Shown here: one piece after another, positions 1-8,900 of the stretch
How positions within the stretch are numbered: position 1 is the first letter of the stretch
Layout: each line of letters starts with the position of its first letter
NCBI GenBank assembly: GCA_001630475.1
Contig: KV419495.1
Location: 1 to 20,474 of the forward strand
Direction: 5' to 3'
Source: Sistotremastrum niveocremeum HHB9708
Lineage: Eukaryota; Basidiomycota; Agaricomycetes; Sistotremastrales; Sistotremastraceae
DNA: 20,474 nucleotides
Made by a program: the position numbers and the translations under genes
The notes under the pieces: model-generated
What the model was told of the DNA's origin: nothing
The model's database searches: none
Seen by the model: only the letters and a program-made list of their open reading frames with translations

Positions 1-1938
1 GACCCTTCTCCTCCTCCGACACATCTACCGGTCCCTCTTTCACCGCTTTAGCATCCTTATCCGAAATCGCCCGATAGAATATCAGAGTCGCGATAGCAGT
101 AACCCCAACCCCCGCAAACAAAAACCAAAAACTATCCTTCCTCCCCTCAAAGCTCCCCCTCCCCTCCCCACCATTCTTTCCAGCCGCATCAATATTACTC
201 TCAATACTACTAGCAGCAGACACAGCAACAGCCGCACCAACCTGCAGAGCCGAATTAAATATCGCACCGACTGTACCTGCGAGACGGGATGGGGTAGTTT
301 GGAACATTGCTATTCCGGTGTTTGCGTAGAGTATGGAAGCACCGAGGGTGCCGAGGATGAAGGCGGGGAAGAGGGTTGACCAGTAATGATTTTTAGAGCC
401 GCCTATTGTGAATAGGGGTGTGGCGATTATGAGGAGGGCGAATGCGGAGAGGAGGACGGGGCGGAAGCCGAAGCGGGTTGCTAGGTACATTGCTAGTGGG
501 AATGCGGGGAATGCGATTATTCCTATTGGGAGGCTATATCATAAAATTATTAGGTGTGGGAGAAAAGGAGGGGTGAGGGGGCTTACAAGTGGATTGCGGC
601 GATTATGGGTTTCCATTCGTATACTTCTTGGAAGTATTCGGTCCAGATTAGGAATGTGGTTGCCCACCATGCATAAGGGATGAGCGCCACACCGAAGAGC
701 ACTGCGAAGTTGGGGTAGAACCATATACTCGGTGGTCTACACCAATCACCATCAGCACTGTCATTTAATTAGAGAAGGGGAGGGGGGACTTACAGGCAAG
801 CGTTATCCTCCGGAATAGTAGTCTCATACCAAAAGAACGCAGCACCCAAAAAGACCGAAATGATAATAGGCGCAAGGACATGCGCGGACCCCCAACTAAT
901 CGTCGATCCACTCGTTATGCCGAAAATGAAAAGGATGAGAGCAGCAGTGATAATCGCCACCCCTACAAAGTCTAAGCCTTTCGGCTTGGTGTCTTGGTGG
1001 CCGGAGGGTGTACCGATTCGCTGGGGGATTAGGAAGATTGAGAGAAGGGCGATGGGGAGGACTATCATTGTGCCGAGCCAGAATACCCAGCGCCAGCCTG
1101 CGAATTGGGTAAGCAGCGCTCCGATAATAACTCCACACACTATCCAACCCAATCAACATCCCACATGAACGTATAGAAAGGACGGAGGACTAACCGTTGC
1201 CTACGGCACCTGATGCGCCGAAAATAGAGATAGCGAGAGCTTGTTCTTTTTCGTTAGGGTAGAGGTGGACGATTAGGTTTAATGCTGAGGGGATTGTCAA
1301 GGCTCCGCCTACTCCGCTTATGCCGCGGATTACTAGGAGGCCGATTTTGGTGTGTGTGAAGCCTGCGCCGAGGGAGAGGAGACCTAGACTTGCGCATCCT
1401 GCGATGAAGGAATATTCTGATACAGGTTGTCAGAAATCGTTTGCTTTCTTGACGGATGAAGAAGACGTACTGGGATTGTAGATGTCGCTTAATCGTCCGC
1501 TCTACAATCGACGTCAGAAAGAGATCATCGCGATGAGAGAAGCGGACATACCAATAAAAGGAAGGAAGCAAAAGTCAAAGGATAAGCGCTAATAATCCAC
1601 ACACTCTCACTCGCATTCATCTTCAACTGTTCCGAAATAGTAGGCACAGCCGGAAACAGTGCAGAGACATTGAATACATCGAGGAATTGAGCGAGGCAGA
1701 AGAAGAGGAGGAGTAATATCCGGAGACTTGATGATGGTCTCTTTGCTTCTGCTTCTGCTTCGAGTAGGGATGGTGAGGTGGAGGGAGAGGAGGATTTGGG
1801 GAGGGTGGAGATGACGGGTTGGGGAGAGGAAGATTTTTTGGTGAGAGAGGGTGTGCGGGTGAGTGTGGGTTCTTCCTCGACGAATGTGGCTGTTTGGGAA
1901 TCGGGGAATGTATCCGTTATCGACGTTCGTGTTGTCAT
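1..1938 (-). CDS. MFS drug:H+ antiporter-type transporter (DHA2-like, ATR1-type), C-terminus cut by window edge
   Basis: A membrane exporter of the major facilitator superfamily, probably with 14 helices and proton-driven. Exons (minus): 1938-1552, 1501-1471 (31 nt), 1416-1195, 1139-794, 736-587, 533-1 and beyond; all joins keep frame. Residues 1-70 are a Ser/Pro-rich cytosolic tail. The first helix starts near residue 73 (RILLLLFFCLAQFLDVFNVS). The loop after helix 2 carries the MFS motif-A-like SGRLSDIYNPK, built by exons 1 to 3. RGISGVGGALTIPSALN and GASGAVGN...GALLTQFAGWRWVFW follow, typical of DHA2/ATR1-like fungal exporters. About 556 codons are in the window, so only the last residues are missing. 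The start is supported by GAAATGACA. The substrate cannot be read from sequence; azole, aminotriazole or boron-type efflux is known for relatives. Sure of the family, unsure of the role. Confidence 0.9.
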
Positions 1939-2110
1939 TTCTTCTTCTACTTCTCGACGATTCGCTGAGGTTATTGGGGGGTGGATCGGCTACTAATAGA
2001 CTCGAGGTCTTCGAGCGTCGGACGGGTGGAGGGTAGGGAGGAGGGAGAGCTCGGGAGGGCTTGTAGGAGGGGAAAGTCGATTTGGTGGATAAGTCGGCGA
2101 GGGATAGCAA

Positions 2111-2118
2111 GCTTATAT
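2111..2118 (-). promoter_or_regulatory. Candidate TATA box of the MFS transporter gene
   Basis: On the minus strand the sequence reads TATATAAG, about 175 bp upstream of the MFS start codon at 1938. It is a good match to a TATA element at a plausible distance for a fungal gene. No transcription start evidence is available from sequence alone. Confidence 0.4.
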
Positions 2119-2595
2119 ACCTCGATTATCTTCCACCCAGGACTGACGCACTGACGCAACGACACGCCGACATCGCGATCGAACCATACCAGCGCTTCCT
2201 TTCAGATTGGAGTCATCTCTGCCAGGATGAAACGTCGGGACGCGTACGACTCCTCCTACGAGTCGGCCTCGGCTTCCAATCGATGTGGAAGAGGGTGCGG
2301 GCAGAGGGAAGAAGACCGAGGCTACGCAATCCGCAGGGGTAGCTCGGCTTCATGGATTAGCTGAGTGTGCGAAATGAGAAAAGGGGGTAAATTGCTCGAT
2401 CGAGATCGTGGATGGATCTTACAAAGCAGCTTATGCTTATGCTTCACATTCCCCTCTAATCCCTCTAGTCGCGTCCTCGTCCAAAAAGCTCGAAATCTGA
2501 GTCAGCAACTTGAATCGTCTAGCCAATAGTTTTGGCCATGGAAGGTCGGCACGGATACTGCATTAGACCGAGAACGACTCGGGGCGAGAAAGTCC

Positions 2596-2817
2596 TCAAG
2601 CTGCTGTGCGGAATTGTTTGACTGGATTTTCGTGCCCTTGCATGGCCGTGTCATCCACCCAATCGATATCGCCAAGGACTGGATCGGGTGAAACCGTGAA
2701 ACCGTAAAACGTGCCTCGTGCTTCGGGCCTGTCAGGACCCTGAATCTCAGATTCCCACATCTCGCCTACTGTAGCGCGCACGTGATGTGGGCCGTTCTCG
2801 GAAGCTCGGGGAGCCAT
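2596..2817 (-). CDS. Possible small hypothetical protein, 73 aa
   Basis: An unspliced ORF with an optimal start context (AAGAATGGCT: A at -3, G at +4). The product is acidic and without low complexity, with a stretch GDIDWVDDTAMQGHENP that looks like real protein rather than chance translation. I do not recognise it. It has no membrane segment, signal peptide or known motif. It lies alone in the gap between two same-strand genes, about 650 bp upstream of the MFS start. It could also be a chance ORF or one exon of a larger small gene; no convincing splice partner was found. Low to moderate confidence. Confidence 0.3.
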   Translation of the reverse strand: MAPRASENGPHHVRATVGEMWESEIQGPDRPEARGTFYGFTVSPDPVLGDIDWVDDTAMQGHENPVKQFRTAA

Positions 2818-4161
2818 TCTTTTCGTCGCCGAAAGTCAATTTTGCGCAGCTATTTCTTGTTCTTCATTCTACGTGGTTGGTCGAGGAATGAGATTTTGTC
2901 CATGAGAGGAATTGGGAATAAATTCTCTCAGAGCCATTTGTTTATTTTCTATGATAATTTCATGGATCTGCGAATACTACTAGTAGCCGCCCAACGGCTC
3001 CTTGAACGGCTCCGACCTTCGAGGTCTGACCCGAGCGGCTGGCTTCCTTCGGCTGGGCTGTTCAGGTTCAGGGCGATAGACGTTCAGGGCGGTTAATTAG
3101 AACGTTCAAGATGGAGTGATGCAGTGATGGAAGATCTGAAGCTTGTCAGATTGGAGCGATACCGATTGGAGATTTGACCGGGTGTTTTAAGTTTTAAGAA
3201 AAGTGGAGGCCGGAGCACGTGAAGTCACCCGGCTCGGATTCCGTATATTTTCTCTTGTCTTTGCTCTTCCTTGCATCCTCGTCCCATTTTCATCGAGATT
3301 CGAAATCAACGTTGAGAGCTGAAAGCAAAGTCGATCAAGTTGATTTTCATCACGCAGCACGAATAGCGGAGCGCAGTATCCTCGTTTTCTCGAAAGCTGC
3401 TGCTGCGAAATCAATATTGAAGCCGATTCCGATAGCACATCCACAGCTGACGCGTCTCGGCAACTCGAAAGCACTTGCTACGCAAGGCCATCACGATACC
3501 CACCGAATAATATCCAATAGCATACTATAGCACATCAGATCCATCAAGTCCATGATATCAATGAAGCATATGCCATATGCCATAAATCCAGCGGCGCCGA
3601 GCCAATATTCAACTTTCTCCTTTCTCTCCTGACTCGACTTCCATTCTTTCAATTGCAAGCGCCTCCAGTAAAATGGCTCCACTGGCAGCTCCCCGAGGGG
3701 CGAGGCTGAAGTGAAAGTGATTCCGAGTCGGGATTACTAATGTTGGGCTGAGAGGAGTACGAGGACGTTAGCATGTTTGTCAGCTTCACTACGGATTGGG
3801 GATGGATTTATCAGAATCAAGGTCAGAATGGAGTATGTTGACGTTAGGAGAGGAGGGGAGATGACGTTATGGTATACGAAGTTGTAAAGTGGCGTAGATG
3901 CGTTATCTGATAAGAGCGAAAGGTTTGAGGCACGCAATCTAAATTTAATCACCACGACTCGGTTAATTCACCCGATCTTTTCGTCGATGTATTATTCTGC
4001 AGTGTCTTGACAGTGTATACGTAACTTGGATTCTACAGATATATATTGTGAAGTTACACAGAAAAGGAAAGCGAAAAGCCAAAAACGAAGGCAATATTTG
4101 AACTGACTCGAACGAAAGATAACAAGACGACATCTGCCCGGCCAAGTCGAAAAATCAAAAA

Positions 4162-5821
4162 TTATCTCCCACCACCGACCGTCAACCCCCGCGCATTCAT
4201 CCCCATCCCATTCGCACTCGCATTCGCACCCCTCACACCCATACCAATATTCGTCGACATAGAAATCTTCATCTTCCTCCGACTCCACCTAACAAATAAT
4301 AAAACTCCAAGATATCCAATCTGCACAACCACCCTACGGAGGACTTTAAGGCCCCCGGATTTATGGGATATGAAGTGGGCGTAGAGGTGGAGCCATCGGA
4401 TGGGATCTTCCAAGAGAGATGATGAGGCAGAGGAGGAGGAGGAAAATGTGGAGGAGTGGGAGGAGGGAGGGGAAGAGTAGAATTTGAAGAGGACGGGAGA
4501 GCGGCATACGGGGCATGGAGGCGTCGTAGTTCGGAGGGATGCTATAGGAGTCCCGACATCGATAGCGGGAGTCGAAGTCGAAGTCGACGACGAAGAAGAA
4601 GAAGAAGAAGAAGAAGAAGGGAGAGTAGAAGAGGGATTGAGGATCATACTGGGAAACGTATCTTCATCCACCCCAACCGCTCCGAATAAATTCCTCACAG
4701 CAGCGTGTGCGAGTGCTGAGCCGGATGCGAGGTTTAGATATTGGAAGCCTGTGGCGTCGAGGATTGATCGGGCGCGTTCGAGGAGTTTGTCGTCTCTTAC
4801 TTCTCCTCCTTCTACTTCATTCACTGAGGCCGAAGCCGAGGTCGAGAGGGAGGTCGAAAAGGGAGTGGAAGACGGAGAAGAGGTAGGGTTGGATGGAGGC
4901 GAAGATGAAGGGTTGGAAGGGGGTGGGGAGGAAGATACAAGTACGATATCAAGCTGTGAAGCTCCCCTCCTCCGCTGTTGAAGATACGCCTCATGCCACG
5001 CCAAAAAGCACGATCGATGGGAAAGATGCATCCTCGGTGCTGTCACGCAGAATGATTCCAGTTTTTCGGATCCGAGACGATCTGTGCTTGCGCCTGAGCA
5101 GATGCTGCATTCTCTTTCTTCTGCTTCTCCTCCCTCTTCTGTAGAAGTTACGTCTTTGGTAGATGAGGAGGAGGAGGTGGTAGATTCGGAGGTGGGGATG
5201 GGATCTCCACAGACGATTATTCGTTCACCTTCCTTCTCCTCCCTCGCCCGCGAGATCAAGAATCCCACAGAAACCCTCTGCACCTCATGCGATACCGCAA
5301 GTACGATCATAGCCCCCGCGACAACTCCCCAATTGACACTTGCGACTCGCGGAAGTCGTCTCGGAAGAGGCAATGAGCCTGCGAGTGCTGTGAAGATTAT
5401 GCTGAGGGGGTATGAGGTGTCGAAGTAGTTTAGTAATCCAATCGACGTCTGCGGAATTCAATAAGTATTGTAAATGAGGGAGAAGGGAGGGGAGGGAGGG
5501 GAGGGGACGTACGAGAAAGTCGAGAGATGATAGGATCGCACGGGTTCTTGAATCAAGCTCATCGCCAGGACTCATAATCCACTTCTTAACCTTCTCTCCA
5601 ACGCTCATCTCTTCCTCCTCCTGCCTATCATCCTCTCTTCTATCTCCTCCTGCAAACGAACGACCCCGAGTCCGACGACCGCTGGCGCTACTTTGTGAAT
5701 GGGTGGATGAGGATGTGGATGGGATGTTGGAAAGAGCGAGATGTCGAAGACCGGCTGTTCCTTCGTGCCATGATGCAAGCGCATATGAGATCAAAGATAA
5801 TTTCAACGAAGAGGATAACAT
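4162..5821 (-). CDS. Membrane-anchored RING-like (RING-CH-type) protein, putative E3 ubiquitin ligase
   Basis: Two exons: 5821-5513 and 5448-4162, giving 531 residues. The only intron has donor GTACGT and acceptor GCAG. An N-terminal hydrophobic segment (residues about 6-17) is followed by a Ser/Arg/Glu-rich region, two hydrophobic stretches near residues 116-128 and 143-155, and a RING-like zinc site: C217-x2-C220, C237, H244, H247, C250, and then CPVC at about 415-418. The second half-site lies some 165 residues away, past Pro/Ser-rich sequence and a poly-Ser run coded by a trinucleotide repeat. A hydrophobic segment near the C-terminus (VVVQIGYLGVLLFVRW) is likely another membrane helix. 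The cysteine pair usual in RING-CH is C-x-T here (CVT), so the fold is atypical. Ubiquitin transfer at a membrane is inferred from the family. The start is the first ATG in frame; the gene begins 133 bp after the WDR24 stop. Confidence 0.75.
4592..4618. repeat. (GAA)9 microsatellite
   Basis: Nine uninterrupted GAA units on the plus strand, inside the RING-like gene, where the minus strand encodes part of a poly-serine run between the two halves of the zinc site. Length variation would change only the serine count. Confidence 0.9.
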
Positions 5822-5954
5822 CGTCTTCGTCCTCCCCACGTTTCAAGGTTTCATCCGAGTTCCGCTCCGTTTATCGTCAGGGACCGGAATCAAATCAGCA
5901 TCAATATTACAGAATACAGGTATACGATAGTCTAAAGTCTACAGTAAGTAAGGA
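5822..5954 (-). promoter_or_regulatory. Short leader/promoter of the RING gene with two minimal upstream ORFs
   Basis: Only 133 bp separate the WDR24 stop from the RING-gene start on the same strand. On the minus strand this interval contains two tiny ORFs ahead of the main ATG: ATG-CTG-ATT-TGA and ATG-AAA-CCT-TGA. If the transcript starts upstream of them, they could reduce or condition translation. The promoter may overlap the end of the WDR24 gene. Confidence 0.35.
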
Positions 5955-8900
5955 TCACTGACGAAAAGCCTCATCCATCATCCCCTCATTAGTAGCAAAA
6001 CATAAATGCCCACACCCAATCGGACAAGGCTGTCCATAAACCCTCATCTTATCTTTCCCTCCTCCTCCTCCCCCATTTCCTCCCGCTCCCCCAATCCCTC
6101 CCTTCCCTGCTCCGGAGCCGGAACCGGCGATTCCGGAGCGTTTCCAATATCCTGCGCCTCCAGGCCACGTCCACCCCCCTCCGCCGTTCGAAGTCGAGCC
6201 AGATCCGGAGCCAGGAACGAGGCTCGAAAGACCATTCCCAGTCCCGTGGCCTGTAGCTGTGTTCGTAGTACTACTAGCACTACTACTCGTCGTACCACCC
6301 GTCCCAGCCGTACTCCCTCCATTACTCGATAAAGGAAGATCAGATACATACGCTGTATCGGTGGACGAGATGAAGGACTCCCATTCGGATATGTATGTTT
6401 CGCCTGGGACGAGGGGGAAGTGGACGTTGGATGTGGATGTGGATATGGTACGTGTCGAACTGTCTTTTGATACTGCGCGTTTCTTGTCTGTTATTCCGGT
6501 GGTGGTGTCGGAGGTGGAGGTTGTCGGGGAGGAGGAGTCGGGATGGTCATTGAATGAGTTTCGGCGCGAGCGTCGTCCGCGAGGGAGTAATGCCGCAGCC
6601 GCACGCGCTTCTCGCTCACCCGCACCTCCTCCTCCTCCTCCCCTCGCACTCAAACTCGCACCCGGAATCCCAAAACTCAAAGCACCAGCATACGTCCCCC
6701 CACCCCCACCTACTCCTCCCGCTCCTCCTCCAAGGTTCGGATGTAAACCCCCGCCGATCCACCCTGTTCCAGGACGATACCCAGCCCTCATCCCCCCCGG
6801 ACTCTCCTCAAATTCAACACCAACCTCCACAAATCCCCGACTCGCATAATACCCCCTATAACACTCCGTATGTCCTCCATGTGAACATACAGTACAATGA
6901 TATCGTAATCCTTTGACGGGGAGATGACAGATTGAACAGCGGGATGTTAGAGTTTTGCAGGATTGACAGATTGAGTAGTGCGAGGTGGGGAAGGGAGGGA
7001 TGTGAGGGGAGGGAGAGGAGGAGAGGAGGGGGTGGTGGCAGGTGTTGCATGTTGTTGGGATTACGGTTTCGAGCTATAGTCGTTATTCAGCATTCGTCTT
7101 ATTATTGAGATGGGAGGAGGACGTACGCCGGTTCGAGAAGCTATAGGGGTGACTTTCGTATGTTTCCTCACATAAGCCGCACAAGCGTTAAGTCGTAATC
7201 TCGCCAACGCATCTACACCATCGCCCACCCATCAATATCTTCCCACAACCTCCAAAAGCGAGTAAACGCACCAATATACGCATCGAGAAAGCTCTGAACC
7301 CTCCATTCCTCAACCTCCAATTCCTTCCCCGCAACATGCACCATAAGCGCACACATCTGCATATCGCCCTATAAAAGCATCGATCATCAGTATCCTTGCA
7401 ATTGGGGAGCGGGAGCGCGGCGGAGAAGGTCCGACGAATAACGAGATGACGGAATGACAGAATGACGGAATGATGGTATGAAAGAAAGAACGAGGATAGG
7501 AAGAAACGTACCTGATCGACGAAGAAATCGAATTGCTGCTTCAACCCGTACCATCCAATACGCCTATAACTCTCCTCATCTTCACTTATTTCTAATTTCT
7601 TACGGGCGTGTGTACGGCCTTGCCAGTCATCTTCTTTTTCTCCTTCTTCCTCTCCGTCATATCCTTCTCCTCCTCCTCCATCGTATCCTCCTCCTTCGCC
7701 GTTGTAGCTCTCCGCGTACCGATCTCCGCGGTTATATTCGCCGTTCATACGATGAGCAGAAGCGGAAGCGGAGATGGAGAGATTAGGACGCTCACGATCA
7801 CGATCGTGCGAAGGTATTGGAGAATGAGCTCTCGATGCCGCAGCGGAGAACATAAGACCCAATCCACCTTCAGACCCCGCAGGTGAAGGAACGACAGAAG
7901 CAGGCGAAGGAGGAGGTATAGGTACGAATTGAGGACTAAGCGCCGTCGTCGATAACGCTGTACTCGTCGTCACTAATCGTAGAGGCGACGCCGTACCCGG
8001 AATATGTTCATTCGTCGAACTCGACGCAGAGGCGGATGTGGTGGGAAGACGTGGAAGGAGAGAATTAGGGAGGGGAGGTGAAGATGCGATCACCGTACGT
8101 AGACTTGCGGATGAGTTCTGTTTCTCGAGATGATGATGAGGTTGAGGAGCTTTGAGAGATGCGATCAAAGGCATCGAATGCGTCTGCTCTGCCACGTTTC
8201 CACTTTGTTCGCGATCGCGAGTCGATCGTGAATCGTCGGCTTCGTTCGACTTCCGAGGACGCGTACGTGCTCGGGTCGAAAGACCATGCGAACGACGAGA
8301 ATGGTGAGAATGATGAGAAGCGTGTGATGGTCGACGATCCCGCGTTCGAGGTGAAGCAGACCCAGATCTTGATCTCGACTCCGAATTTGAGCCCGAGTCT
8401 GAACCTGACTCTGATTCAGAGGCTGAGTTAGGTGAAGGTGAAGATCGATCTGAGTGTTCTGAAGTCGGAGACGTGGATTCTGCGTCATCTTCGTCTGATG
8501 AGAGATCTGCTGCGCCGGGAGGAAGTGTTCCTCGTTCTTGATCTCCTTCTTCGTCTCCGCCTGCGCCGTCTTCGACTTCGCCGAATTTGACTGCATCGGA
8601 ATCTCCATCAACATCTTCTTCATCCGCTTTGACTTCTTGCTTCAAAGGACTCAAATCCACCGATTTACGTTCTCTCGATCCGTGTCCATGTCCATGCGCG
8701 TGTCCTCCTGCATTCCCGCTGGTTCCGGCGAGGCTGGAGGAGAGGAATCCACTCGACGAGACGCTAACTCTCAGTCCGCTCTTCTTCCTTCCAGCTTCAT
8801 CACTCCTCGCCGGACTCGGTTCTTTACTCCCTCCCTCTCCTCTTCCAACGGAGCCGGGGAAGACTTCAATAAGAGGCGACCCCTCATCAACCTCATCCTC

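Larger units (their letters stand above)
1939..4161. other. 2.2 kb gap between MFS and RING genes
   Basis: This is by far the largest non-coding stretch between same-strand genes here; the neighbouring gap is only 133 bp. It must hold the MFS promoter and the 3' end of the RING-gene transcript. I see no tRNA, rRNA or transposon signature. Small repeats are present: GTTCAGGGCG twice (3066-3075 and 3082-3091), CGGCTCC twice (2994-3000 and 3006-3012), and the hairpin GACCT-TCG-AGGTC at 3013-3025. CACGTG E-boxes occur at 2779-2784 and 3216-3221. The one ORF worth keeping is listed separately (2596-2817). A non-coding transcript or a small spliced gene cannot be excluded. Confidence 0.5.

Noticed and set aside
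3219-3530. Plus-strand 103-codon open frame in the 2.2 kb gap
   Set aside because: It begins at GTG, lacks an ATG at the start, overlaps an equally long minus-strand frame, and shows no motif or exon-like junctions.
4456-4981. Plus-strand Arg/Glu-rich frames opposite the RING gene
   Set aside because: Antisense translation of the poly-Ser and Pro/Ser regions, including the GAA repeat; no independent start context or introns.
6006-6849. Long plus-strand frames rich in Pro/Ser/Arg opposite the last WDR24 exon
   Set aside because: They are antisense shadows of Gly/Ser-rich coding sequence; the minus strand carries the conserved zinc motifs.
7140-7271. Apparent frameshift between exons 13 and 14 of WDR24
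   Set aside because: A 59-nt intron with donor GTGCGT and acceptor GTGTAG restores AYIDALARLRLNACAAYVRKH, so the gene is intact there.
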